Shown here: piece by piece, positions 38,230 through 48,447 of the stretch | Layout: the number at the start of each line of letters is the position of its first letter | Position numbering within the stretch: position 1 is the first letter of the stretch | DNA from: Solirubrobacterales bacterium | Lineage (GTDB): Bacteria; Actinomycetota; Thermoleophilia; Solirubrobacterales; Solirubrobacteraceae | DNA: 64,000 nucleotides | Direction: 5' to 3' | Assembly (NCBI GenBank): GCA_003138355.1 | Contig: PLFX01000032.1 | Span: 23,640 to 87,639 of the forward strand | Notes under the pieces: generated by a model | Database searches by the model: none | What the model was told of the DNA's origin: nothing | Seen by the model: only the letters and a program-made list of their open reading frames with translations | Position numbers and translations under genes: made by a program

Positions 38230-39150
38230 ATGCCAGTGACGGTCGTCGGATCGATTGCGTTCGACTCGGTGCGGACCCCGTTCGGCGAGCGCGAGCGGAT
38301 GCTCGGCGGCGCCGCGGTCCACTTCGCCCTCGCGGCCTCGTTCTTCGACGAGGTCCACGTCGTCGGGCCGGTCGGTGACGACTTCGGCGAGGCGGAGCTC
38401 GACGTGCTACGCCGCCGCAACATCGACACGTCCGGGATCGAGCGCGTCGCAGACGGCAAGACGTTCTTCTGGCGCGCCGAGTACGGCTGGGATCTCAATA
38501 ACCGCGAGACGCTCGAGACGGCGCTCGGAGTGTTCGAGCGCTTTGAGCCAACGCTCTCCGCGAAAGCGCGCGCGAGCGACGTGGTGTTCCTGGCAAACAT
38601 CCAACCCGACCTGCAGCGACGAGTGCGCGCGCAGTGCCTGGACACCCGCTTTGCCGCGCTCGACACGATGAATCTGTGGATCGACACGGCGCGCCCCTCG
38701 CTGGTCAAAGCGATCAACGAAGTCGACTGCGTGATCATCAACGACGCCGAGCTGCGCCAGCTCGCCGACAGGCCAAGTCTCGTCGGCGCGGCCCGCGAGG
38801 TCCTCTCGTGGAGCACGACGCCCGGGCGCGCTGTCGTCGCGAAGCTCGGCGAATACGGCGCAGCGCTGATCACGCGCGACGGGTACTTCTCAATCCCGGC
38901 ATTCCCGCTCGAGACCGTCGTCGATCCGACGGGCGCCGGCGACAGCTTCGCAGGCGGCTTCATCGGCTACGTCGCAGCCCAGCGCCACAAGCATCTGACG
39001 CCGACGTTGCTGCGCCGCGCGATGGCCTATGGCACCGCGATCGCCTCATTCAACGTCGAGGAGTTCGGCACCGATCGCGTGGCAAGACTGCGAATGGATG
39101 AGGTCGATGAGCGTGTCACCGACCTCAGACGCATGACCGCATTCGCCTAG
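38230..39150 (+). CDS. PfkB-family carbohydrate/nucleoside kinase
   Basis: Phosphorylates a sugar or nucleoside using ATP. The 306-aa protein has the N-terminal GGAAVHFALAAS substrate-side motif and the C-terminal signature DPTGAGDSFAGGFIGY with the catalytic Asp. Adenosine, ribose or fructose kinases are all possible. TATCCT lies 10 nt before the ATG. Confidence 0.88.
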   Translation: MPVTVVGSIAFDSVRTPFGERERMLGGAAVHFALAASFFDEVHVVGPVGDDFGEAELDVLRRRNIDTSGIERVADGKTFFWRAEYGWDLNNRETLETALGVFERFEPTLSAKARASDVVFLANIQPDLQRRVRAQCLDTRFAALDTMNLWIDTARPSLVKAINEVDCVIINDAELRQLADRPSLVGAAREVLSWSTTPGRAVVAKLGEYGAALITRDGYFSIPAFPLETVVDPTGAGDSFAGGFIGYVAAQRHKHLTPTLLRRAMAYGTAIASFNVEEFGTDRVARLRMDEVDERVTDLRRMTAFA

Positions 39151-39241
39151 CGCGGCGCCCCGACGGTTGGCCGCGACCCCAGCGGGATATGGCCGTGGAG
39201 GGTGTGCGATCGGGATCGGCGGGTAGTACGATCGGTGCGGG

Positions 39242-39514
39242 ATGGGCACGTCGAGCTACATTTGGCTTGCGCTGCTATTCAAGGTGCCGGCGATCGGTTT
39301 TGCCTGGCTGGTCTGGCGCGCGCTACGGTCGGACAACAAGCCGAGCGCCGAGCCGCAGGAGGCATCCGGCGAGGATGGAGGCAGCAAGTTGCGGCTGCAC
39401 CCGCGGCCACGCGTCCCGCGCCCGCCACGCCGCGGTGCGCATGGAGCCGCGCCGATCCCGCCGCCGCGACGCGTTCGCAGCGTCAATGCTCGCGGGCGCG
39501 TTGCGAGTCATTGA
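39242..39514 (+). CDS. Small single-helix membrane protein with basic tail
   Basis: A 90-aa ORF beginning SYIWLALLFKVPAIGFAWLVW (one membrane helix) and ending in a Pro/Arg-rich tail. TACGAT lies 8 nt before the ATG, the layout of other genes here, which supports expression. The tail composition could also arise from reading GC-rich DNA, so confidence is limited. It precedes citrate synthase by about 100 nt. Confidence 0.45.
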   Translation: MGTSSYIWLALLFKVPAIGFAWLVWRALRSDNKPSAEPQEASGEDGGSKLRLHPRPRVPRPPRRGAHGAAPIPPPRRVRSVNARGRVASH

Positions 39515-39612
39515 GCGGCCGCCGCGGACGTGCGCTCACGACGAGGCGCCTTGGCAAGCGCGCGTCCCGGATAATCGAGCTACACGCATACGACAGCAGG
39601 AACGGTAATGAG

Positions 39613-40953
<1,341 letters not shown>

Positions 40954-40968
40954 GCCGGCAGTACTGCG

Positions 40969-41628
40969 CTACAGGACGAGGGCAGAGCCGTTGTGGCGCA
41001 GCCAGGCGGCGGCCTCGCGCCAGTGCGGGCAGCGGCGCTCGAGGAGCGACCAGAAGCGGGCTGAGTGGTCGGGGACCTCGAGGTGGCAGACCTCGTGCCA
41101 GACGACATAGTCGAGGACGCGCTCGGGGCCAAGCAGCAGACGCCAGTTGAAGCTCATCGCGCCCCCGGCGGCGCAGCTCGCCCAGCGCGTGCGCTGGTTG
41201 CGGATCGCGAGGCTCGTGTAACGGCTCCCGGCGAGCGCGGTCGCGCGGTCGAGGCGCCGCGCGATCTCCTCGCGAGCGGCACGGCGGTACCAGCGCTCCA
41301 GAGCATCGGACGCACCGTCGCCCGCAGGCACGAGCAGCGTGTCCTCGCGGCGATGCACGCGCGATCGTCCCGGCTCGGCGACAATGCGCAACCGGCCGTC
41401 GAGGTACGGCAGCCAGCCAGCCTCGGGGGCGAGACGGGCGCGGGCGAGCCGGAGCTCCGTGAGCCGGCGCCGGATCCACGGGGCGAGCTCGCTCACGGCG
41501 GCTGCCGCTGCACGCTCGGGCGTACGTGGCGGCAGCACCACCTCGACGCCGTGATGCGGATCGATCCGAACGCGGACGCGTCTCGCGCGTGGTGCGCGCC
41601 GAACGCGGTATGCGATCTCCGATGCCAC
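40969..41628 (-). CDS. YgjP-like zinc metallopeptidase (WLM/SprT-type, DUF45)
   Basis: A 219-aa predicted zinc protein. The metal site is HEVCHLEVPDHSARFW (HExxH plus a third His), preceded by the family motif RWASCAAGGAMSFNWRLLL. Some relatives act on nucleic-acid-associated proteins, but the function of this group is unsettled. GTG 41628 is chosen, 13 nt after the metF stop; the 337-aa track ORF reads metF out of frame upstream. Probably co-transcribed with metF. Confidence 0.82.
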   Translation of the reverse strand: MASEIAYRVRRAPRARRVRVRIDPHHGVEVVLPPRTPERAAAAAVSELAPWIRRRLTELRLARARLAPEAGWLPYLDGRLRIVAEPGRSRVHRREDTLLVPAGDGASDALERWYRRAAREEIARRLDRATALAGSRYTSLAIRNQRTRWASCAAGGAMSFNWRLLLGPERVLDYVVWHEVCHLEVPDHSARFWSLLERRCPHWREAAAWLRHNGSALVL

Positions 41629-41641
41629 GCGGGCGCGCAGG

Positions 41642-42565
41642 CTACTGGTTGCCCGCGACGGTTTCCCGCGGCGGACGCGCCGGGTCATCCCACGGGCGCA
41701 GCAGCTTGAGCGCCGAGAGGATCGCCCGCGTCGCGGGGGAGCGGTTGAGCGTGTAGAAGTGGATGCCCGGGACACCGGCCGCGAGCAGCTCGGCGCACTG
41801 GAGGGTCGCGTAAGCGACGCCCAGATCCTGCACGGCGTCCGGGCTATCGGCGCGCGCCTCGAGCGCGGCCCGCAGGCGCGGCGGGATCGTGATCCCGCCC
41901 ATGGCCGTGAAGCGCTCGATCTGACTTGCGCTCGTGATCGGCATGATGCCCGGCACGATCGGCACATCGATCCCGGCCTCACGCGCGCGCGTCACGAAGT
42001 CGAAGAAGGCCTCGTTCGAGAAGAAGAGGTTGGTGATCAGCACGCGCGCGCCGGCATCGACCTTGGCACGCAGGTGGAACATGTCGATGTCGCGATCGGC
42101 CGCCTCAGGGTGCGTGTCCGGGTAGCAGGCTGCGATTGGACATAGGCCGGCATACCCGGACGCAATCAGCGCGACGAGCTCGGCGGCGTGGCTGAAGCCG
42201 TCGTCCGTCGCCGTGAATGCGTCGGCGCCTGCGGGCGGATCTCCGCGCAGCGCAAGCACGTTCTCGAGACCGGTGCTCGCGAGCTCCTCGAGCGAACGCG
42301 CGAGAGCCGCGCGCGTCGCGCCGGCACACGTGATGTGCGCCGCGGCCTCGATACCTTGCTCGGTGTTGATGCGCTTCACGAGATCGATCGTGTCGGTCTG
42401 TGTCGAGGACCCCGTCTTCGTCACGGAGACGAATGCCGGCTCGAGCTCGCGCAGCGCCGCGACCGCCTCGAACAGCTTGCGCTCGCCCTCCTGCGTCTGC
42501 GGCGGGAAGAACTCGAACGAGAAGAGCGGCTCGGTGCGTCTGGCGATCAGCTCATCGATGCGCAT
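41642..42565 (-). CDS. metF: 5,10-methylenetetrahydrofolate reductase
   Basis: FAD enzyme that reduces methylene- to methyl-tetrahydrofolate for methionine synthesis. The 307-aa TIM barrel starts FSFEFFPPQTQEGE and has ALRGDPP and DTHPEA (substrate and flavin contacts), PIVPGIMPITS and GVPGIHFYTLNRS at the end. GATAAT lies 6 nt before the ATG, so the mRNA may be leaderless. The divergent small gene has its own -10 within the same 46 bp. Confidence 0.94.
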   Translation of the reverse strand: MRIDELIARRTEPLFSFEFFPPQTQEGERKLFEAVAALRELEPAFVSVTKTGSSTQTDTIDLVKRINTEQGIEAAAHITCAGATRAALARSLEELASTGLENVLALRGDPPAGADAFTATDDGFSHAAELVALIASGYAGLCPIAACYPDTHPEAADRDIDMFHLRAKVDAGARVLITNLFFSNEAFFDFVTRAREAGIDVPIVPGIMPITSASQIERFTAMGGITIPPRLRAALEARADSPDAVQDLGVAYATLQCAELLAAGVPGIHFYTLNRSPATRAILSALKLLRPWDDPARPPRETVAGNQ

Positions 42566-42611
42566 GGCCGAATTATCGTGAGCCTCGCAGACCGCAACTA
42601 AACTGGCGGTG

Positions 42612-42986
42612 ATGGGCCGTCGAGCGCGACGCCGTGGTGACAGCGACGACCCCGCCGCGGCGACCGCTACCTACACCGACGTGGACGGCAACACGCTCGT
42701 CCTGCGAGGATCGCTCGGCGCGAGGACGCGTGCCCGGTACGCGCGCGTCACAAAGGGCCAGGATCTGCCGCCCGGCGCGACCCGCGAGGACGCCTGGCAG
42801 CGCTCCGTCGAGTTCCTCTTCGAGCACCTCGCCGTTAGCTGGTCGATCGCCGGCACGCCGGCGCTGACCAGTCAGGGCGAGCTGCTCGGACGCCTGCGTT
42901 TCGCGAGCGCTCCGGAGCGAGCCTGGGTCAGGGAGTGCCTTCGGCGGCACTGCGCCGAGCGCTTCCCCGAGCTGGCCGCCCCCTGA
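42612..42986 (+). CDS. Hypothetical protein
   Basis: A 124-aa soluble protein with a basic N-terminus (GRRARRRGDSDD), a predicted strand pair (ATYTDVDGNTLVLRGSL) and a helical C-terminus ending WVRECLRRHCAERFPEL. I do not recognise it. ATG 42612 is 7 nt after TAAACT; GTG 42609 is an alternative. GC-rich third positions support coding. Confidence 0.6.
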   Translation: MGRRARRRGDSDDPAAATATYTDVDGNTLVLRGSLGARTRARYARVTKGQDLPPGATREDAWQRSVEFLFEHLAVSWSIAGTPALTSQGELLGRLRFASAPERAWVRECLRRHCAERFPELAAP

Positions 42987-43119
42987 GCGGCCCGCTCGCT
43001 TACCTCGCCGGCGCGCGCCACGTAAGCTTTCGGCCCCGGGGGCGGCAGTGCGCTGTGACGTTGCGGGCGGCCCACGCGTCCTGACACTCATTCGCCTGCC
43101 CAACCGAGACCAGCCGCCA

Positions 43120-44526
43120 ATGCGCCGTACGAAGATCGTCGCCACCATCGGGCCCGCCTCGCGCGAGCCCGAAGTGCTGCTGCAACTGATCGAGGCGGGA
43201 ATGGATGTCGCGCGGCTCAACTACTCGCACGGATCGCTCGATGAGCACGCCGAGACGGCGGACCGTGTTCGCGAGGCCGCGAACCGCGCCGGACGGCCAG
43301 TGGCGATCCTCCAGGATCTCCCGGGCCCGAAGCTGCGCATCGGGGCGCTCGCCGACGGAGTCGCGGAGCTCGGCCCAGGCGACACCGTGACCTTCGTGTG
43401 CGGCACGGACGAAATCGGCGACCGCCGGCGCATGTCGGTGAGCTGGCAGGGGCTCGCTGCGGCACTCGAGCCGAATGAGATCCTCTACCTCGCGGACGGG
43501 TCGATTCGGCTGCGCGTGCGCGCGACGCGCGCTGCGGAGCGCGAGGTGGACGCGCAGGTCGAGGTTGGCGGCGTCGTCGCCTCGCGCCAGGGGCTCAACA
43601 TCCCGGGCCCTGCGGTCGGGTTGCCAGCAGTGCCGGCGGAGGACCTCGACCTGCTCAAGCACGGCGAGTCGATCGGCGTCGATCTCGTGGCCCTTTCCTT
43701 CGTGCGCTCGGCCAGCGACGTCGAGCTCGTTCGTGGTTACACGAGCCTGCCGTTGATCGCGAAGATCGAGAAGCCGCAGGCGGTCGAGAACATGCACGAG
43801 GTCATCCGTGCGGCGGACTGCATGATGGTTGCGCGCGGGGACCTCGGGATCGAGCTGCCAATCGAGCAGGTGCCGCTCGTTCAGAAGCGCCTGTTGCGCC
43901 TTGCGGGGGAGCTTGCGCGACCATCGATCACGGCGACGCAGATGCTCGACTCGATGGTCCGCTCGCCGCGCCCGACCCGCGCGGAGGCGTCGGACGTCGC
44001 GAACGCGATCCTCGACGGAACCGACGCCGTGATGCTCTCGCAGGAGACCGCGGTCGGCGCCTTCCCGATCGGGGCCGTAGCGATGATGTCGGCGATCGCT
44101 GAGCAGACCGAGCTCGGCATCGACTACGAGCAGTGGAATGAGCACCGGGTCAAGCGCACCACGCAGGACCCGGCATACACCGTGGCCTGGGCGGCCTGCC
44201 GCGCCGCGCACGAGCTTGACCTCGACGCACTCGTCGTGCCGACGCAGAGCGGGCGGTCGGCGCGCCTGGTCTCAGCCCACCGCCCGAACGTGCCGATCTA
44301 CGCGCTGTCCCCGGAACGCGAGACCGTGCGTCGCTGCGGCCTCATGTGGGGCGTCACCGCGAGCTGGATGCCACGCCATGAGATCGCCGAGGAGTTGATT
44401 CGCGACGCCACCGAAACCGTCGTCCGGCTCGGCTGGTGCAAACCGGGACAGCGTGTCGGTATCACGGCGGGCATGCCAAGCGGCACACCCGGCACGACGA
44501 GCCTGCTCCAGATCCAGTGCGTGTAG
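43120..44526 (+). CDS. pyk: Pyruvate kinase
   Basis: Last step of glycolysis, phosphoenolpyruvate to pyruvate with ATP formation. The 468-aa protein begins RRTKIVATIGPAS and has RLNYSHGS, the catalytic LIAKIEKPQAVEN, MVARGDLGIELPIEQVP and the C-terminal domain with QSGRSARLVSAHRP. ATG 43120 is the family-consistent start; about 130 bp upstream hold no gene. The downstream gap contains weak stem-loops. Confidence 0.95.
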   Translation: MRRTKIVATIGPASREPEVLLQLIEAGMDVARLNYSHGSLDEHAETADRVREAANRAGRPVAILQDLPGPKLRIGALADGVAELGPGDTVTFVCGTDEIGDRRRMSVSWQGLAAALEPNEILYLADGSIRLRVRATRAAEREVDAQVEVGGVVASRQGLNIPGPAVGLPAVPAEDLDLLKHGESIGVDLVALSFVRSASDVELVRGYTSLPLIAKIEKPQAVENMHEVIRAADCMMVARGDLGIELPIEQVPLVQKRLLRLAGELARPSITATQMLDSMVRSPRPTRAEASDVANAILDGTDAVMLSQETAVGAFPIGAVAMMSAIAEQTELGIDYEQWNEHRVKRTTQDPAYTVAWAACRAAHELDLDALVVPTQSGRSARLVSAHRPNVPIYALSPERETVRRCGLMWGVTASWMPRHEIAEELIRDATETVVRLGWCKPGQRVGITAGMPSGTPGTTSLLQIQCV

Positions 44527-44795
44527 CGCTCCGGGGCCCCTCCTTGGGTCGGGGTGATGTGGCGGAGCCATGCTGGTCGGGGCTCCTCGCTTTGCTTATC
44601 ACGCGGGCGATGTGACGTGGTGTGAGTGCTCGTAGTTGCCTGCGCGGCCGCTTGGAGGGCGGAAGCTGCGCAGCTCCAGGCTGGGCGCGGCGCACGCCGC
44701 TTAATACGCGCGGCAGCTAGAGGCGGGACGCGTGATGAGCATGGCGAGGATGACGGCCTCACGCGCACACTGCCCATGACACGCGGGCGAGGCCG
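44527..44795. other. Non-coding gap between convergent pyk and aarF-like gene
   Basis: About 270 bp with no convincing ORF. One weak stem (ggagcc 44564-44569 with ggctcc 44581-44586, followed by tcgctttgctt) could terminate pyk. The minus-strand hairpin near its right end is listed separately. No tRNA or known small RNA is recognised. Confidence 0.4.
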
Positions 44796-44798
44796 TCA
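44751..44798 (-). terminator. Hairpin overlapping the aarF-like stop codon
   Basis: tgacggcctc (44751-44760) pairs perfectly with gaggccgtca (44789-44798), with partial extension through acgcg/cgcg. The right arm includes the last codon region of the kinase-like gene. A transcription terminator is likely. Confidence 0.5.
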
Positions 44799-46169
44799 CC
44801 GCAGCCAATAGGCCGCCTCCGCACGTCCGAGCTCGGTCACCGGCGGCTCGCCAAAAATCCATTCGCGCGCGATCCGGTGCCAGTTGGCGCTCGCGCGTAG
44901 CTGGGAGATGACGGCGAGCGTGAGCGTCTCGGTACGCCGGCCAAAGAGGTGCTCGCGCGGAAGGTTCTCGTGGCGCATCTGCTGATAGTGGCGTGAGCGT
45001 GGATCGGACATGTCGATGATCACCTGTGTCGCAACCTCCGGCGTTAGCGCGACGTCCGCATCCCGCGTATACCACCAGGTCACGTCGAAGAACTGCTGCA
45101 AGATCTGCTCCGCCGTGTAGCGATTCGAATCGCGCAGAAAACCGCCGGCGCGCAGCTGCTCGAGCAGGCCATCGGTGTCGCCGCGGATCGCTCGGCGGGC
45201 GAGTGCAAGCTCGAACTCGGCGACCGAGGCGTCGATCCGCTTGAACAGGCCGAAGTCGAGGAAGGCGACGCGCCCGTCGTCGAGCAGGAGGAAATTGCCC
45301 GGGTGAGGGTCGCCGGAGAACTGGTGATGGCGATACATGCAGCCGAAGTAGAAGCGAAAGATGATCTCGCCGAGGCGGTTGCGCTCATCCTGCGGGCGCC
45401 GCTTCAGTTCCTCGAAGCCGTGCCCTTGGACGTATTCGCTGACCAGGACGCGCTCGGAGGAGTGGCTCGAGATCACGTTGGGCACGAGGATGAACGGGTG
45501 CTCGTGGTAGAGGCGCGCGAGAGCGCGCTGGTTCGCGGCTTCGAGCTCGTAGTCGAGCTCCTCGCTGATGCGCTCACGCACCTCCTCGGCGATGGCCTTC
45601 GCGTCGAGCTCCGGCGCGAGGCGGGCCATCAACCGGACGAGCATTCCGAAGTTCTGGAGATCCGCGCGAACCGCCGCCGCCGCGCCCGGATACTGGACCT
45701 TCACGGCGACCACGCGACCGTCGTGGAGCCGGGCGCGGTACACCTGACCAATCGAAGCGGCTGCAATGGGCTCGCTGTCGAACTCGGCGAAGCTGTCTTC
45801 GAGCGGCTCGTCGCGCTCGGACTCGATCACGCCCAGCATCTCCGCGAACGGAACCGCCGGCGCACTGTCGCGGAGCTCCGCGAGCTTGCGCTGGAACTCG
45901 TCGCGGAACTCCTCTGGAACGAGCCCAACGTCGAGGAACGACATGACCTGCCCGAGCTTCATCGCGGCGCCCTTCATCGTCCCGAGCACCGCGACAATCT
46001 GCTCAGCGGTCTCGAGGTGGCGGCGCTCCAGCGCTTCCCTGCTTGCCTCGTCGCCGCGGACTACGTTCGCCGCGCGGGTCGCAAGCTGCTTGACCGCGGT
46101 GCCGGTCGCGAGCCGGCCGATCGTCGCCGAGCGCTGCAGGCGCGAGGTGGGGATGTCCTCGCGGGCCAT
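44796..46169 (-). CDS. AarF/UbiB (ABC1) atypical kinase-like protein
   Basis: Member of the UbiB/ABC1 ATPase family, linked elsewhere to ubiquinone or other isoprenoid-lipid metabolism. The 457-aa protein has the family KxGQ motif (GAAMKLGQVMSF), the Ala-rich AAASIGQVYRA, the Lys of VAVKVQYPG, FSGDPHPGNFLLL (catalytic loop) and FLDFGLFKR (metal-binding DFG). No C-terminal membrane helices are evident. ATG 46169 lies 7 nt after the glyoxalase II-like stop; the two are probably co-transcribed. Confidence 0.88.
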   Translation of the reverse strand: MAREDIPTSRLQRSATIGRLATGTAVKQLATRAANVVRGDEASREALERRHLETAEQIVAVLGTMKGAAMKLGQVMSFLDVGLVPEEFRDEFQRKLAELRDSAPAVPFAEMLGVIESERDEPLEDSFAEFDSEPIAAASIGQVYRARLHDGRVVAVKVQYPGAAAAVRADLQNFGMLVRLMARLAPELDAKAIAEEVRERISEELDYELEAANQRALARLYHEHPFILVPNVISSHSSERVLVSEYVQGHGFEELKRRPQDERNRLGEIIFRFYFGCMYRHHQFSGDPHPGNFLLLDDGRVAFLDFGLFKRIDASVAEFELALARRAIRGDTDGLLEQLRAGGFLRDSNRYTAEQILQQFFDVTWWYTRDADVALTPEVATQVIIDMSDPRSRHYQQMRHENLPREHLFGRRTETLTLAVISQLRASANWHRIAREWIFGEPPVTELGRAEAAYWLR

Positions 46170-46176
46170 CGTGGAG

Positions 46177-46932
46177 CTAGTCGAGCCGCTGCACGCGGGA
46201 GCCGGGGACGATGTCGTCGCTGCCATCAGGCCAGCGCACCCATGCCTTGGTGCCCCCGTCGTAGTCTGGCGCGAGCAGGATCAGCGTCGCCGGCTCACCG
46301 AGGGCCAGACACGGCTCGCCGCTCTCCCCGTCGAGCCCGCGCCAGACCCGGATGAACGGGTTGCGATCCCACTCGTGGCCGATCGTCGTCGCGTCGCTGT
46401 GGCCGGGTTCGATCACCGTCTCGTGAGGAAGCTCCATCAAGGTGCCCATGATCGAGTCCTTGAGCGCTTGATAGGTCCCGTGACCCGGAGCGCGGACGCC
46501 GCCGACCGATTCGCGAAAGAGCGTGTCACCGGTGAACACCGCGCTGTCCGCGCCGTCTGTGACGAGGAAGGAGAGCATGCCGAGCGTGTGCCCGGGGGTG
46601 TGGAGCGGGCGGATCCGAAGCGCGCCGACGCTCAGCTCCTCCCCGGCGGCGATCGTGCCGGTCGCCGAGGGGACAAGCTCGCGTTCTAGCTCATGGATCA
46701 GCACCGGCGCAGCGGGCCAATGGCGGGTCAGCGAGGCGACGCCGGCTACGTGATCACCGTGGTGGTGGGTCAGGAGGATCAGGCTCGGCGTGACGCCGTG
46801 GCGGCGTGCGGCTTCGACGAGCGGCTCGACCGGGGGTCCGGCGTCGATCACCACCGCAGTGCCGCCCGCCTCGTCGAGGACGAGGTAGCAGTTGGAGCGC
46901 AACGCAGGGTTGGTGGCGCGGTTAACGATCAT
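46177..46932 (-). CDS. Metallo-beta-lactamase-fold hydrolase, glyoxalase II-like
   Basis: Predicted thioester hydrolase, 251 aa. The metal motif THHHGDHVAG is intact, with HTPGHTLGMLSF, FTGDTLFRESVGG and EPGHSDATTIGHEW supplying the other ligands, as in glyoxalase II-type enzymes. The last about 50 residues form an extra beta domain. It is divergent from a glyoxalase I-like gene across 23 bp, which suggests a joint role in methylglyoxal or related aldehyde detoxification (inference). Confidence 0.88.
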   Translation of the reverse strand: MIVNRATNPALRSNCYLVLDEAGGTAVVIDAGPPVEPLVEAARRHGVTPSLILLTHHHGDHVAGVASLTRHWPAAPVLIHELERELVPSATGTIAAGEELSVGALRIRPLHTPGHTLGMLSFLVTDGADSAVFTGDTLFRESVGGVRAPGHGTYQALKDSIMGTLMELPHETVIEPGHSDATTIGHEWDRNPFIRVWRGLDGESGEPCLALGEPATLILLAPDYDGGTKAWVRWPDGSDDIVPGSRVQRLD

Positions 46933-46955
46933 CGGCCCGCCCTACACTCCGCGAC

Positions 46956-47354
46956 ATGGGCTTCCTCCACACGTGCTACAGGATCACAGACATCGATCGC
47001 TCGGTGGCGTTCTATCGCGCACTTGGCTTTGAGGAGGTGCGGCGCATGCCGATCCGCGACGAGGCGATCAACGTCTTCATGACGATCCCAGGGGACGGTG
47101 ACGAGCCGCGACTCGAGCTCACCTACAACTACGGTGTCGACCGCTACGAGCTCGGTAGCGCTTACGGCCACATCGCGATTACCGCCGGCGACCTCGACGA
47201 CACGCTCGAGCGCCTCGCGGGGCTCGGAATCGAGCCGGAGCGCCCGCCCTACCGAGTCGACGAGGGCGGGTCGCGGATCTGCTTCGTACGCGACCCCGAC
47301 GGGTACCGTGTGGAAATAGTAGAAAGGCCGGCGAAGACCGTCACGGTCGAATAG
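46956..47354 (+). CDS. Glyoxalase I-like VOC-family protein
   Basis: Predicted lactoylglutathione-lyase-type enzyme, 132 aa with two beta-alpha-beta-beta-beta modules. Metal-ligand candidates are His5 (GFLHTCYRI), Glu54 (PRLELTYNYG), His72 (GHIAIT) and the Glu of DPDGYRVEIVER. Actinobacteria lack glutathione in most cases, so mycothiol or another thiol would be the cofactor (inference). TACACT lies 7 nt before the ATG. Copies of its 3' end recur four times downstream as decayed fragments. Confidence 0.88.
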   Translation: MGFLHTCYRITDIDRSVAFYRALGFEEVRRMPIRDEAINVFMTIPGDGDEPRLELTYNYGVDRYELGSAYGHIAITAGDLDDTLERLAGLGIEPERPPYRVDEGGSRICFVRDPDGYRVEIVERPAKTVTVE

Positions 47355-47380
47355 AAGTAGTAGAGCGGCCCGCGCGCTAG
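47345..47380 (+). pseudogene. Relic b: glyoxalase 3'-end copy, partly overlapping the intact gene
   Basis: In another frame from the intact stop, the DNA reads G-RIEVVERPAR-stop, matching the C-terminal DGYRVEIVERPAK of the gene just upstream. The 18-mer tcgaatagaagtagtaga is repeated exactly in relic c. It is a fragment left by tandem duplication, not an expressed gene. Confidence 0.6.
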
Positions 47381-47470
47381 CTGACCGATGGCTGCGGAGC
47401 ACCAGGCACGCAGCACAGTCGCGTGGCCGAGGCGGCTCCCGGTCACCGAAAAATCCCAGAGGGGGCAAAC

Positions 47471-47872
47471 ATGTCGGCAGAGGAAAACACGCAGACGGCA
47501 AAAGACGGGTACGCGGCGTTCGGCCGCGGCGATGTACCCGCGATTCTCGAGCTCCTCACAGACGACATCGAGTGGATCAACCCGGGCCCGCCGGACGTCA
47601 TTCCAGGCGCCGGAACGCACCACGGCAAGGAGGCGGTGGGCGCGTTCTTCGCCACCCTCTCCCAGGAGCTGGACTTTTCCACGTTCGAGCCGCGGGAGTT
47701 CATCGCGCAAGGCGACCACGTTGTTGCCCTCATCTATTCCGAGTCCACCGTGAAGCGCACCGGCCGCAAACTCACCGATCACGAAGCACACCTCTGGACC
47801 TTCAAGGACGGCAAGGTCGCCCATTTCGAGGTCTTCCAGGACACCGCGGCAGTGGTCGCCGCGTATAGCTGA
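47471..47872 (+). CDS. SnoaL/NTF2-like protein, copy 1
   Basis: A 133-aa cone-shaped NTF2-fold protein (MSAEENTQTAKDGYAAFGRGD at the start; HLWTFKDGKVAHFEVFQD at the end), as in SnoaL-like polyketide cyclases and limonene-epoxide-hydrolase relatives. The substrate is unknown. It is about 75 percent identical by eye to copy 2 at 48540. ATG 47471 with an AGAGGGGG site is used; the track adds 16 upstream codons without similarity. It sits between two glyoxalase 3'-end relics. Confidence 0.8.
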   Translation: MSAEENTQTAKDGYAAFGRGDVPAILELLTDDIEWINPGPPDVIPGAGTHHGKEAVGAFFATLSQELDFSTFEPREFIAQGDHVVALIYSESTVKRTGRKLTDHEAHLWTFKDGKVAHFEVFQDTAAVVAAYS

Positions 47873-47901
47873 GGGCGCAGGCCAGCCCGGATTAGCACTG
47901 C

Positions 47902-47970
47902 AGGGCGGCGCTCGCCGCCGTACGCCAGGCCGACGGCTATCGAATAGAAGTAGTAGAACGCGGGCCGTAG
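47902..47970 (+). pseudogene. Relic c: glyoxalase 3'-end fragment
   Basis: One frame reads AALAAVRQADGYRIEVVERGP-stop, clearly related to FVRDPDGYRVEIVERPAK of the intact gene at 46956. Only the last about 22 codons remain. It lies between copy 1 and the monooxygenase-like gene. Confidence 0.65.
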
Positions 47971-47975
47971 TCGCG

Positions 47976-48038
47976 AAACATCACGCGAGTCACGCAAAGC
48001 GGGTTATGCTCGCGCTTTCGCGGCGTGAACCGCCGTCC
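47976..48038 (+). repeat. Promoter-region repeat, copy A
   Basis: About 63 bp that match 48448-48512 with few changes (core cacgcaaagcgggttatgct, then ttcgcggcgtgaaccgccgt). It holds a TATGCT -10 candidate and a cggcg/cgccg stem, and ends 24 nt before the start of the monooxygenase-like gene. Confidence 0.75.
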
Positions 48039-48062
48039 TACGACTTTCAGAGGGAGCAACAA

Positions 48063-48338
48063 ATGGCACTCGGAATCTACTTCGCGCACGGCGGCTTTAC
48101 CCCGCACAAGTACGCAGACGCGCTCAGCCAGCTTGAGGCGGCCGGAGCCGGGGCTCCAGACGGGCGCACGCTCCACGTCGCACTCGAGACTGATGGCAAG
48201 ATCGACGTCTTCGACATCTGGGAGTCCCAGGCGCAGTTCGACGCCTTTGGCGAAACGCTGATACCGATCTTGACCGGGCTCGGCGTCGAGCTGAAAGCGC
48301 CAATGGTCGCCACGGTCCACAACCCGATCTACGGCTGA
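48063..48338 (+). CDS. Small monooxygenase-like / dimeric alpha-beta barrel protein
   Basis: A 91-aa soluble protein with two strand-helix units (LHVALETDGKIDVFDIWESQAQFDAFGETLIPIL) like antibiotic-biosynthesis-monooxygenase-type ferredoxin-like proteins. AGAGGGAG lies about 9 nt before the ATG. The family assignment is tentative. It lies between the two SnoaL copies and uses promoter-repeat copy A. Confidence 0.65.
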   Translation: MALGIYFAHGGFTPHKYADALSQLEAAGAGAPDGRTLHVALETDGKIDVFDIWESQAQFDAFGETLIPILTGLGVELKAPMVATVHNPIYG

Positions 48339-48403
48339 GGTCGGACGAGTAACGAACGCGCGTCCCGGTCGCACTGCTCGGCCCGGGACGGGCTCCCGCC
48401 CGG

Positions 48404-48445
48404 CATCCCGATGGCTACCGGGTCGAGCTGATCGAACGGTCCGCT
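48404..48445 (+). pseudogene. Relic d: glyoxalase 3'-end fragment
   Basis: HPDGYRVELIERSAPK is readable in one frame, the characteristic tail of a VOC/glyoxalase protein. No upstream domain remains. It directly precedes promoter-repeat copy B. Confidence 0.6.
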
Positions 48446-48447
48446 CC

